Position numbers and translations under genes: made by a program
Notes under the pieces: model-generated
What the model was told of the DNA's origin: nothing
Database searches by the model: none
What the model saw: only the letters and a program-made list of their open reading frames with translations
Assembly (NCBI GenBank): GCA_035578175.1
Contig: JAQMRL010000016.1
Location: 1,923,501-1,987,500 of the forward strand
Length of the DNA stretch: 64,000 nucleotides
Reading direction: 5' to 3'
From: Catonia carolina
Taxonomy: Eukaryota; Arthropoda; Insecta; Hemiptera; Achilidae
Shown here: one piece after another, positions 1-10,060 of the stretch
How the letters are laid out: each line of letters opens with the position of its first letter
Position numbering within the stretch: the first letter of the stretch is position 1

Positions 1-240
1 AATTAAAATATATAAAACTTTTATTTGTAGTATTTTTCTCTACAGAGCCTAGTTCAGTGTAAAAGGGTGATTTTCTCTATTTTAAGCCAAACTGAGGTCA
101 ATTTTCATTTTGCATCTCTCACTTGTGATTAAAATAAGGTTAGATTTTTCTTTATTTCTAATGTTTTATTTTTAATGTTAGGTTATATTGATCATTATTT
201 GCATAGGGAAGAGAAAGTTGTGTAAATGTTTCACACCAGA
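1..240 (-). repeat. Family A element, T-tip part, cut by window start
   Basis: Matches the T-tip half of family A, ending in the hairpin-forming TCACACCAGA. The rest lies outside the window. It abuts an inverted partial copy at 241. Confidence 0.75.
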
Positions 241-845
241 TTCTTTTTACTTATTTTCTTGCAAAATAAGTAACAGAAAATCACTAATTTCCACTTAACT
301 AAGCATTGTACAAAATACAATAATAAGCATTAAATTTGAAATAAAAGTTGCAGGTTTTAAATGTGCTACAATTTTGATTGTACACTTTTTTCCTAAATCC
401 ATATTAAGGCCGCAATCTTTAAAACCATTTTTTTCTACGAGAGCACAGCCTGGTCAAGAATTTCAGCAACAAGTTCCTACATTATCACATAGATCATAAA
501 AAATGTACTAATTGAGGTGATTTTTAAAAAATCTCAGGAGCTGTTTTTGAGAAAATTACTAAACAATTAAAAATGATATAAATAAACTACTACTAGCGGG
601 TGATAGTTTTGATATGTTCAAGTCAGTTCCTCTAGTAGTACCTAACTTGCGTTTCAAGTTTCAACTTTGTACAGTTATCTGTTCTTGAGATATTTTTTTC
701 ACACACATTGAGACCAATAGCTAAAAACATGTTTTTTGGGTTCAGCAAATCTCAAAACTTATATATCTGGTTAAACTCGCTTTCGAAAAATCAACAAGGA
801 AGCGATACATTCCTTCCAATATATTCATTATAGACAAGAGAAAGT
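241..845 (+). repeat. Family A element, H-tip part
   Basis: Inverted relative to the preceding copy and lacking its own T tip. It ends in the degenerate H tip (tatagacaagagaaagt). The same back-to-back junction recurs at 16819 and 52968, so the pair was copied as a unit. Confidence 0.75.
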
Positions 846-1180
846 GAGTATTAAATCATAGCTTACTGTATGACATGATTGCTTATTTCATTTGATACAA
901 GCGTGGGTCATTTTTTGTTATGTTTAAGGCAAAATGATACATTTGTTGTGAAACCAAAATTTTTAATATGTGGCAATGTTTCAGAGGAAAAATAAAAGTG
1001 CTGTAGCAAATACTAGTTCTTGTATAGTATAGGCCGGGTACTGGCAACAATAAAACAATTATTCTAATGTATCGTCAGAATGACGGAAATTACTTATGTT
1101 AAGTTTTTGTATTCCTAATGTGAGTACATTGCAATGTGTCCCAATGAGATGAGAATTATGTGTATGATGTATAAAGGAGG
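846..1180. repeat. Duplicated non-coding segment
   Basis: Nearly the same sequence follows the other two composite A pairs at 17436-17755 and 53582-53900. I see no coding potential and cannot name a family. It is part of the large segmental duplication that carries the zinc-finger genes. Confidence 0.6.
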
Positions 1181-2377
1181 TGTAGTCTTGCACTGACTCA
1201 GGCCAATTATTCCTGTGAGGGTGTGGTTAATTGAACCCCAACCATCAAAGTACACCGGTAACCACTGTCTAGAATTCAAATGCGTATAAAAGTAAAACTA
1301 CCTTGACTAGGATTTGAACTAGGAACGTTCGTCTCCTTAACCCGACGAGAACGGAGATTTTTAACGATCATGCGGACTGTCATTTTACGCCTAATAAAAA
1401 CTCTTTTATTTTATTCAGTTTCCTTTCTAAAAAATTCAAAAAATTACCAATTATTTTTAAAGAATTTGTTATTAGAACAACGTCAAAACCAATTTTTTCC
1501 GTTTTCATTTACGACCAGAAAAAAAATTGAAATTAAGAAAAAATATTTTCTTTTAGTAATATCACTTTAGTACAAAAAAGTGTCACAAAATCAGTAAAAA
1601 ATATGTTTAGCTATATATGCATAAATAAAGCAATTCATTGCGATAAAAACAATTTGTAGATATTGCAAATTGATTGACGCTTTCAAAAGATATCACACTT
1701 TTTGTTCAACAAAGTAACGTGCTAGATGAAAGAAATGGCGAAAAAACCACCTAAAAATAATGTGGTGTCTTTTCAATTTTTATTTACTTGTCTTCTATGC
1801 AAGTTCTATCTCTTTTGCACCTGTTGCTTTGAGTATTATCCTTTTCTAAACAGGATAGCATAAATCAAAATTTGTTATCGTTTATTTTGACGCTAAATGA
1901 GAGGTATAACCGAGGGGTAGACGAGACGGGTAGTGTTAACCTTCTTTGTTCGATTTTAGGGTCATAAAATTTGTCGCCGGCACTTTTAATTTATTGATTT
2001 TGATTGTTACATTTTAAACTAACTGATGATGTTATTCCCAAACAAATACGGTTTTTTGTTGAAAAGTTATGGATAAAAACGTTCAAATTTTAGTATTGGC
2101 TGTTAAAAGAAAAATACATTTTTTTCGCGTAACACCACGTCGTCAATTTTCATCGTACAAATATGCAAGATATATCAAATGAAAGAAGGAAAAAGTTTCT
2201 ATTTAATAAAACTAATCCCGTTAGAATATAATGAATAGTTGCGGAGATATTTGAGTTTAAAAAACGATGATGACGAATGGGTGATATAGGGCTTCCAGGC
2301 TAGTGAAGGTTAAATAGCTGTGTGTTCAGGTGAGTTGCAGTGACGACTTTACCTCTAGACTAACCTGGTGGGTACTT
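1181..2377 (-). repeat. tRNA-derived SINE (family 3), split by an insert
   Basis: On the minus strand an A-box-like stretch (TAGTCTAGAGG, about 2353-2363) is followed by a B-box-like AGTTCAAATCC (about 1312-1322), with the SINE body beyond. Bases 1341-2309 are a later TTAA insert, shown by the uninterrupted copy at 17756-17985. A third, cut copy lies at 53900-54028. Confidence 0.6.
1341..2309. mobile_element. piggyBac-like non-autonomous element with TTAA target duplication
   Basis: The 969-bp insert is flanked by TTAA (1337-1340 and 2310-2313). The homologous SINE at 17917-17920 carries one TTAA at the same point, giving a natural empty site. Duplication of exactly TTAA is the hallmark of piggyBac transposition. 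Ends read CCCGACGAG and, inverted, CCTTCACTAG, so terminal inverted repeats are poor. There is no transposase; the 66-codon ORF at 1370-1570 resembles nothing I know. Confidence 0.65.
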
Positions 2378-2562
2378 ACGTAAGGTGTGTGCATATGAAA
2401 AGGAAAGTGACTGTACGTAATGGGCTGGGGGTGTGGTGGAGTGGAGCCAGTGCAGCCTGTTCCTGCCACCAGCCACAATTCAAATAACACAAGATTATGC
2501 AAAAGAATTCAAAAAAACAAACGTGATATTTTCTAGCATTTATTAAAAAAAACTGTGACTCT
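2378..2562. repeat. Upstream flank of ZF1, duplicated segment
   Basis: Matches 17986-18246 upstream of ZF2, which carries an extra GC-rich stretch, and in part 54960-55040 upstream of ZF3. No coding feature is visible. It probably lies in the intron preceding the ZF1 coding exon. Confidence 0.5.
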
Positions 2563-2612
2563 ATCACACAACTTTCTCTTGCCAATGTTCGTAATGAACA
2601 ATATAACCTATG
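2563..2612 (+). repeat. Family A T-tip fragment
   Basis: About 50 bp matching the T-tip subterminal repeat (ACTTTCTCTTGCCAATG...). Equivalent fragments sit at 18247-18300, 20257-20300 and 55042-55085 near the other zinc-finger copies, so it predates the duplication. Confidence 0.6.
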
Positions 2613-2692
2613 TTTATTACGTATACGTGATGCATGGCAGTGCCACAGCTGTTTCTGTCATTAAATATAATAAAATGCGTTTTTGTTTTCAG

Positions 2693-3883
2693 ATGGCTGA
2701 TGCAACTGGAGTGGGAGTGGACTCTTCAAGCAGAACAGCCTCACAAGTCTGTAAATTATGTAGACTGGCTACCATTGACTGCCACAACAAGAATAAACTC
2801 ATTGCGTACTGTGCAAAGTGTAAGAAGAGATTACGTAAACAAAGAACCAAATCTTGGTATGGTAAAATTAAACAGCTGTACGACTCTTGTTTGACTTGCA
2901 TGAATACGTTTTATAATAACCTCTCATACGAACCACATGACTGTACACTAGAAGGCATATTCGTTTGTGATGGTTGTGGCAGAGTATTCCTCCAGAAGGA
3001 GAATATAACGCTTCATGTAAGTAAATGTCACAAAATCATTTCAAAAATGAATGCAACTGTAAGTGAAAACAATGGCCAAAGAGATTCAAAATCGGAATTG
3101 GAGTTGGAACATTGTGGGAGTACTTCTAGATTGAGTGACAGTAGCAGTGGCCACAAGATGTCTAAATCAACTGACAATGTGATTGGCCAGTCTAAATTAC
3201 CCAAAACATGTAAAGATGTCACTTGTAGTATTTGTGGAAAGGTTTTTAGATTTAAATCCACATTAACTACACATATGCGTGTACATACAGGAGAGAAACC
3301 TTTTAAGTGTAGGTTTTGCAAAAAAGACTTTAAACAACTTTGCCATTTAAAAAGACATTTGCGAATTCATACGGGTGAGAAACCGTTCAAGTGTGAATTC
3401 TGTAATAAAAAATTTACACAAATATCTGGTTTAACTAAACATGTGCGTTTACATACAGGGGAGAAACCGTTCAAATGTAAATTCTGTAATAAAAAATTTA
3501 CCTGGTCATCTGATTTAACTATACATGTGCGTTTACATACAGGGGAGAAACCGTTCAAATGTAAATTCTGTAATAAAAAGTTTACAGTTTCATCTGGTTT
3601 AACTAAACATGTGCGTTTACATACAGGGGAGAAGCCGTTCAAATGTAAATTCTGTAATAAAAAGTTTACACAGTCATCTTCTTTAAATACTCACATGCGT
3701 TTACATACCGGGGAAAAACCGTTTAACTGTAAATTCTGTAATAAAAAGTTTACACAGTCATCTGCTTTAACTAATCATGTGCGTTTACATACAGGGGAGA
3801 AGCCATTCACTTGTAAATTCTGTAATAAAAAGTTTACACAGTCATCTTCTTTAAATAGACACATGCGTAGACATACAGAATAG
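2693..3883 (+). CDS. C2H2 zinc-finger protein ZF1, 8-finger array, 396 aa
   Basis: Probable sequence-specific nuclear DNA-binding protein. Residues 1-90 are Cys-rich, with CxxC pairs at C20/C23, C40/C43 and C66/C69 and a basic stretch at about 43-60. The C20-C23 to C66-C69 spacing recalls an insect ZAD domain but is too divergent to call. An orphan finger (C92, C95, H108, H113) and a Ser-rich spacer lead to eight tandem fingers (178-396) joined by TGEKPF linkers. Helix positions -1,2,3,6 read FSTT, QCHR, QSGK, WSDI, VSGK, QSST, QSAN, QSSR. I start at 2693 because a pyrimidine tract and CAG acceptor end at 2692 and all paralogs share MADATGVG. The open frame back to 2555 is family-A and intron sequence. 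The target is unknown. Confidence 0.85.
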   Translation: MADATGVGVDSSSRTASQVCKLCRLATIDCHNKNKLIAYCAKCKKRLRKQRTKSWYGKIKQLYDSCLTCMNTFYNNLSYEPHDCTLEGIFVCDGCGRVFLQKENITLHVSKCHKIISKMNATVSENNGQRDSKSELELEHCGSTSRLSDSSSGHKMSKSTDNVIGQSKLPKTCKDVTCSICGKVFRFKSTLTTHMRVHTGEKPFKCRFCKKDFKQLCHLKRHLRIHTGEKPFKCEFCNKKFTQISGLTKHVRLHTGEKPFKCKFCNKKFTWSSDLTIHVRLHTGEKPFKCKFCNKKFTVSSGLTKHVRLHTGEKPFKCKFCNKKFTQSSSLNTHMRLHTGEKPFNCKFCNKKFTQSSALTNHVRLHTGEKPFTCKFCNKKFTQSSSLNRHMRRHTE

Positions 3884-3907
3884 AAAACACACAATTGTAT
3901 GATTTCC

Positions 3908-3913
3908 AATAAA
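3908..3913 (+). terminator. Poly(A) signal of ZF1
   Basis: AATAAA lies 25 bp after the stop codon, with a second at 3960-3965. The first is conserved in position behind ZF2 (21592) and ZF3 (56290). Confidence 0.6.
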
Positions 3914-4160
3914 AGTATGCATGTGCTTCATCTTTAAATGCCATTTTTGTATGAACACAAATAAACCATAAAAATATAAATCGTGCAGTAAAATTTCTCT
4001 GCTATTCATGGCTTCTTCTAGAAGTTTGCTTATGTATAGAGGAGAGTGAAAGTACAGATGTAAAGTTTGCAAAATAAACTCTGTGCAGTTAGTCATTCAA
4101 GAACACATTGCATGCGTAACCCACAGGATGGACACTTGGTCTGATAAATGTGTATCTCCT
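3914..4160. other. Duplicated 3' flank of ZF1
   Basis: Closely matches the 3' flanks of ZF2 and ZF3, so the duplication runs past the gene without a break. No separate feature is seen. Confidence 0.6.
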
Positions 4161-4958
4161 TTTGACTTTCTCTTCTCTATGTGAATATGTAGGAAGGAAA
4201 GTATTGTTTACATGTCAATGTTTTGAAAGCGGGTTTTCACCAGATATACACGTTTTCAGATCCCCTGTACCCAAAAAACATGTTTTAGTGGTTGGTGTGT
4301 GTGTGTGTTTGTCTTCTAAGTATCTCAAGAATGGAACATCGTACGAAGTTCAAACTTAAAACTTAAGTTAAGTACCACTAGAGGACCCGACACAAACATT
4401 TTTATTAAATTAGCTCATGATTTTTTTTTAATTGCGTAATTTACTACATAATTATGCTCTACAAGATACGGTAGGTGCGCCATGTCTGCTGAAATTTTTG
4501 GGGAGGCTGTTCTCTCATAGAAAAAGTAGTTTTTTTAATATTGCGGCCTTAATATGCATTTTAGCGCAGAAGTGTCGTATAATGCTTAGTTTAGCAATAA
4601 TAATTAGTGATTTTTTGTCGTTTATTTTTTCATGAAAATCTGTATAAAAAATGGATTTTTTATGATATCGCTTTTAGTATGCATTTGATGACAAAAGTGT
4701 ACATAATCAATTTATAGAAAATTTAATGATCTTCGTTTTTTGTTGTAAGAATTTTCTCTACAGAGCCTAGTTTAGCGTCACCAAGTGATTTTCCATGTTA
4801 TTTAGCCAAACTAAGGTAGGGTTTCATTTTGCATCATTCACTCACAATTAAAATTATGTTATGATTTTGAGGTTATTTTTTGCTCATTGCTAATGTTAAG
4901 TTACATTGTACATAATTTGCATTGGCAAGTGAAAGTCGTGTGAGTGTTAAACACCAGA
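4161..4958 (-). repeat. Family A element
   Basis: Both tips are present. The H tip is diverged (gactttctcttctctatgtgaat). Orthologous positions in the duplicated segments are 21801-22719 and 56545-57639. Confidence 0.75.
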
Positions 4959-5225
4959 TTTTTTTTTTACTCAGTTTTAATGGGCAAAGTGTGTTGAGGG
5001 GTACAGGGGGGATTTTGTACTTTGCTGTTATGTCAGAATAGCATGAATGATTTTGTAGACTACATCTGAAGTCATAGACCCATCATCAGAGTATACAAAA
5101 TATATTGTAAAAGTACTTTAATTTTTATCACTGACCTGTTACAGCTGTTATACCGCTTGTTTTTACCTGTTAATTATGAACATGTTTTGGTGTCCAACAT
5201 CATTAGAGCACTTAAATTTAAAATT
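4959..5225. repeat. Duplicated spacer between inverted A elements
   Basis: Nearly identical to 22720-22983 and 57640-57890. Non-coding; I recognise no family. Confidence 0.6.
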
Positions 5226-6208
5226 GATGTGAAAAACTCACACAACTTTGTCTTGCCAATGAAAATTATGAACAATATAACCTAAAATTAGTAATAAACA
5301 AAAAAATTACTTTTTTTTTTTTAAGTCGCATCAACAGATTGGTCATTAGCGACTATGTGGGTTAGGAAACTGGATAGTATGATAATTTCCTGACCCTAGC
5401 CGGAAATCAAACCCAGGACCTCCACGTTGTAGGCCAGCATGCTACCACTACCCTACAGAGGTGTCAATAACCTTATTTTAATCATGAGTGGAATCATGCA
5501 AAATAAAAACCAACCTTAATTTTTAGCTTGATAATGTGGAAAATCACTCTCTGATGCTAAACAAGGCTCTGTAGAGAAAAATTTTTGTAATAAAGGTTGT
5601 AGATATTTTAATTTCCTATAAATTTGACTATAAATCCACTGTTTTTTTATTTTCATGGAAATAAAAAACAGAAAATCACTAATTACCGCTAAACTAAGTG
5701 TTACACAAAGAAATGTTTTAAATAAAAGTTGTATTTAGATAACTTCTGCGCTAAAATGCATATTAAGGCCATAATCTTAATAAACCCTTTTTTCTATGAG
5801 AGATTAGCCTCTCCAAGAATTTCAGCAGACATGGCGCGGCTACCGTATCTTGTAGAGCATAATTATGCAGTAAATGAGGCAATTTTTAAAAAAATAATAG
5901 AAGCCGTTTTAGAGAAAATTGTGAAAAGTTAAAAATTTCACGAATGAACTAATACTTTTGTTTGACTGATTTTCATGAAAGTGTTTGTGTCAGGTCCTCT
6001 AGTAGTACGTAACTTAAGTTTCAAGTTTTAGCTTCGTGCAATGTTCTGTTGTTGAGATATTTTGTTCACACGCACAGACCAATCGCTAAAAACATGTATT
6101 TCGGGTGGAGGGAAACATGTATATCTGGTGACAACTAGAAATTGTAAAATCAACATGAAAACAATACTTTCCTTCTTATATATTCAAATAGGCAAGAGAA
6201 AGTAAAAA
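5226..6208 (+). repeat. Family A element with a nested SINE
   Basis: T tip at the left (diverged, tgatgtgaaaaactc) and H tip at the right (ggcaagagaaagtaaaaa). A family-2 SINE sits at 5311-5463. Duplicate: 57891-58895. Confidence 0.75.
5311..5463 (-). mobile_element. tRNA-derived SINE, family 2
   Basis: Read on the minus strand it begins with a tRNA-like head containing TAGGGTAGTGG (A-box-like) and GGTTTGATTTCC (B-box-like) and ends in a run of 12 A. It lies inside a family-A copy. The duplicate copy is at 58010-58141, so insertion preceded the segmental duplication. Confidence 0.7.
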
Positions 6209-6420
6209 GCTGAATGTATTAAAATGTGTAGAAGATGTACGTTGAGTCATTCATGTAAAACTGTTTAATCATTTGAGTTGATCGTTTTTCGTATTCTCTG
6301 CTGATAAGAGCCACAGTCAATGTTACTTGATCATTTTTAAATTAACCTCTTTGTTAAAAATGTTTTACCTCTGTTTATTTTATCTGTTTGCACGGAACAT
6401 CTCACACTTGTTGAATTATT
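6209..6420. repeat. Duplicated spacer
   Basis: Same sequence at 58896-59110 and partly at 24758-24856. No gene is seen. Confidence 0.55.
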
Positions 6421-7319
6421 TTTTGCTTTTTCTTTCCTATATGAATATGTAGGAAGGAAAGTATTGTTTTCATGTTGATTTTTCGAAATCGAGTTTCATG
6501 AGTCTAAACATTTTCAGACCCCCTGAAACCAAAAAATATGTTTTTAGTGATTGGTCTGTGTGAACAGAATATCTCAAAAACGAAACAGCGTACTGACTTG
6601 AAACATAAGTTACATACCACTACCGGACCTGACACGAACATTTTCATCAAAATCTGTCAACTGGAAGTGGTAGTTTATTCATGTAATTTTTCACATTTTT
6701 GCAATTTTCTCAAAAACTGGTTCTACAATTTTTTTAAAAATCGTGTGGTTTACTAAATTTTTAATGCTCTACAAGATAGCGTAGGCACTATGTTTGCTGA
6801 AATTCTTGGTGAGGCTGTTTTCACGTAAAAAATTGTATTTTTAAGATTGCTGCTTCAATATGCATTTTAGCGCAAAAATTTATTTAATAAAAGTTGTAGA
6901 GAATTAAAAGTTCTACAACTTTTAATGCAAACATTTTTTTGTACAATGCTTAGTTTAGCAGTAATTAACGATTTTCTGTTTTTTTCACACGAAATCATGT
7001 GAAAATGGATTTTTTTAAGAATTCGGCCTTTGTATGCATTTTACGACATAAGTGTATGTATAAAAATTTATAGAAAATAAAAAGATTTACAACTTTCATA
7101 AAAAGCCTTTTTCTCTACAGAGCCTAGTTTTGATTTTTCCATATTTTTAAGCCAAACTTAGGTTGATTTTCATTTTGCGTCTTTCACTCTTCATAAAAAT
7201 TATTTTATATTATTAAGTTTAGTTTTTTGTTTATTTCTAATGTTTTATTACTAATGTTAGGTTATATTGTTAATTATTTGAATTGGCAAGAGAAAGTTGT
7301 GTGAGTGTTTCACACCAGA
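6421..7319 (-). repeat. Family A element, full length
   Basis: H tip at the left, T tip (TTTCACACCAGA) at the right. Duplicate: 59111-60021. Confidence 0.75.
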
Positions 7320-9316
7320 TTTTTCATTTTATTATTGCATAGTTCTATTAGGTTTAAATTTTTTCCATTTTTCTGAACTTTTTTTTATTGTATTTCTGTA
7401 ACATTTTTACAATTTGTATAATTTGGTATGATGTAATACATTTCATTGTTTTTGGTCGTACCATTTTAACATTTACAACATGTTGTTTAGTCATACCATT
7501 GTAATCCTCATTTCAACATTCTATTTTATAAACGCATCTTTTATTCTTATTTACTCCATTCACTTCATTCGTGTTTCTGTGTATGGGGTAACAGTTTATT
7601 ATCCTCACATATGAATGAAATTTTATACAATTTATTTCTTGTTCTACATAATGTATTTGTAATTATTTTATTGTATTTCATAGAATGTATGGTTTCTGCT
7701 CTGTATGGTTATTTTTCTCTTCGGCTGTTGTTAAATCAGTTTCCAAATGTAAATTTTAATTAATTGTACAGTCCATTTGAAATAGCATGATAGTATTACT
7801 TAAATGGAATAAAGAACAGAGGGAATTTTTGAATGTGCTCATGTGTCAGTGCTACCACTAGGCATAATTAAGAGGGAAATTTTACTTACGAAAAGGGAAT
7901 TTTTATTCAGAAAAGTTACCGCCATTCAGAGACTTACTATCATGCTATTTTGAATGGACTATATTTTGTTTTTTGTTATATCCATTATTATTGTTGTCAT
8001 TATGCCATGAATCTTATGGCTCTTATTTTGTTATTTAAGCGTTTCTCATCTTGTGTATAATTAAGTGCTCGATATTATATATGGTACTTTAACAAGGTGC
8101 AGTTTTATGGGAATATGGGTGGTTAGAGGATTTATTAGTAGTAATGACGGGTAATGTGTTTGTACAGGCCGTGCCACGATTTTCCAGGCTTGCCGTCCGA
8201 CCGTTATTACGGTGCATACTATCTAAAGCGAAAACATTCCCTCATGTTTATTTCATATCACCCCATATAGGCTCAAACGATTCATAACGTTTTACAAATG
8301 TAAATAATTTTTTACTTTGTTAAGCAAACATAAAGAAATATTACATTAATTTCTATAAATAAACCTTAGAAAAAAGTGGACAGGCCTAATGTATACATTT
8401 ATGTAAATAAAGACAAACAATTTGTAATTGTTATTATTAATAATAACTATTACTTGTAAAATGTAAATCATGAACCAATTACAATCAGTTGATAGTAACT
8501 GGGCACTTACAGTTTCACAAATACAAATGTTCAGTGTTTAAACAAATATATTTCGTGACAATATCTGAAAGGAAAGAGTGTTGAAGAATTGTCTATAAGT
8601 ACCGACGTTTAAAAGGTGTTAATTTAAATAATAAAAGTAGTAAATAAAAAATAGGGTTTCTGAGAAATAGAAATATAACGCACAAATGGTTACATGTAGC
8701 CTATTGTTGTACGGCTACCTAAAGGAGTCGGGTATCTAATTAGATGATTGGCTCTTTTTGTAACCATTCTATTCAATTGTGATGAGTGTATTTTTATTAT
8801 TATATAGAAAATCTCTGTCCTTCTCGTGACTTCCATAGCTTCATGTATGTAAGGGAGCACACCGTTTTGGAGTTGAGTCTTTGATCTGGCAGTGAGTCAT
8901 ACTGTGTACGAGTACGCCTGCCAAGAGATCCACCGTAAATTGTAGACACAAATAATCATTGTTATCTTTGTAAGTAGCACTTAGTTTAAGTAAGTGCAAA
9001 ATATTCTTGCAATTGGTTAAGTTTACGTCATAAATTTATTGTAATTAATTTGTTCTTTCTTATAAGTAATTTAATTGTAGGTTTAAGACACTTAAATTGT
9101 TCTTGTAATTTTTAGTTTGCAATAAATAATACTTGTAATTCTTAAACTATAGTGTGTTAATTATTTAATTTACCTAGATCCCGAAATGGACCTTAGAGAT
9201 AAGTGTCACAATACATTATTGTCTAGTGACTGGAGGTGTAAGTTCAGTTGAGGCTGTCAACTAAATACATAATTTGGAATCTGTTATATTGTAATAATCT
9301 GTTTCCAGCTTGTCAT
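7320..9316. repeat. Repeat unit B, non-coding
   Basis: About 2 kb without a gene. It recurs at 24857-26642 plus 31041-32384 and at 60022-62410. It contains a 193-bp TA MITE (7769-7961). At 8629-8640 it shows the empty site of the foldback MITE present in both other copies. The last 650 bp has AATAAA and a loosely LTR-like layout, but no paired LTR or coding region is visible. Confidence 0.6.
7769..7961. mobile_element. 193-bp TA-flanked MITE
   Basis: Inverted ends begin CAGTCCATT and TAGTCCATT and stay similar for about 27 bp (to GATAGTA), flanked by TA at 7767-7768 and 7962-7963. Copies of exactly 193 bp lie at 25100-25292 and 60413-60605. TA duplication suggests a Tc1/mariner-superfamily origin. 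Confidence 0.75.
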
Positions 9317-9324
9317 GTTCATGC

Positions 9325-9456
9325 GGTCTTGGGTTCGAATCCCATTTAGGCACAGCATATTTTCATACGTTACAAAAAAATCATTTCATCCTTCACCGTC
9401 TGCATTAGCAGTAATTACAGAACAGTAGGACTATAAACTAAAAGAAAAAAAAATGC
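9325..9456 (+). mobile_element. SINE family 1, 5'-truncated
   Basis: Carries the B box (GGTTCGAATCC), body and A-rich tail of the family seen intact at 57239-57420, but lacks the A-box region. The same truncated copy is at 32385-32522 and 62415-62561. Confidence 0.65.
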
Positions 9457-9472
9457 CATGTTCAGTGTAGTT

Positions 9473-9760
9473 GTACTTTTTCTTGCCTATATAAATTTAT
9501 AGGAAAGAGTATTGCTTTCATGTTGATGAGAAATCCAGTTTTCACAAGATATACATGTTTTCAGACCCCCTGAACCCAAAAAAAAACATGTTTTTATCAA
9601 TTGTTCTGTGTGTGAATAAAATATCTCAAGAAAGGAACTTTGTACAAAGTTGAAACTTAAAATTTAAGTTAGGTACTACTAGAGGAACCAACACGAACAT
9701 TATCATCTAAATTGGTTAATCGGAAGTAGTAGTTTCTTCTGGTAATTTGCACTTTTTATG
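9473..9760 (-). repeat. Family A fragment, diverged variant
   Basis: H-tip end only, with a variant hairpin (tataaatttata). Duplicates at 32543-32830 and 62579-62870. Confidence 0.65.
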
Positions 9761-10060
9761 CGACGAACGCTGCCTGCTGTGACAGACCGTTTTTTGTGTA
9801 CCCAAGCCTTAAGCCATTGAATTATGCACAAGATTATACACCCAACAACAGTGACTCACTTGTCCATTATAAAGATGGATGGAATAGTGAAGAGAGAGAC
9901 AGAGTGAAGAAGAAGTTTTACGTGGTGTTTACTGTTTGCAGATGATGTTATGCGCAAAGATAGAGTGTGAATCTAGTTTGGGGTCGAGAATTTCCTAAAA
10001 ATTATGTGAAATGCATAATATGCATTATTCTGTATCAGTACTGACTTATGCAGTGTGATT
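9761..10060. repeat. Duplicated segment C, partial
   Basis: Similar to 32831-33190 and 62871-63240. Its right part (from about 9966) matches 35145-35240 beside the other LINE copy. No gene is seen. Confidence 0.5.

Noticed and set aside
2555..2692. Upstream in-frame extension of ZF1 (46 codons)
   Set aside because: It covers a family-A tip fragment and a splice acceptor and is not shared by ZF3. The common start is the ATG after the acceptor.
3028..3642. Antisense ORFs across the zinc-finger genes (also 20712-21008 and 55494-55856)
   Set aside because: Shadows of the repeated finger sequence on the other strand.
3230..3880. Regular 84-bp tandem repeats resembling a direct-repeat array
   Set aside because: They are zinc-finger codons (28 residues per unit) in an open frame, with no spacer/repeat organisation of a CRISPR array.
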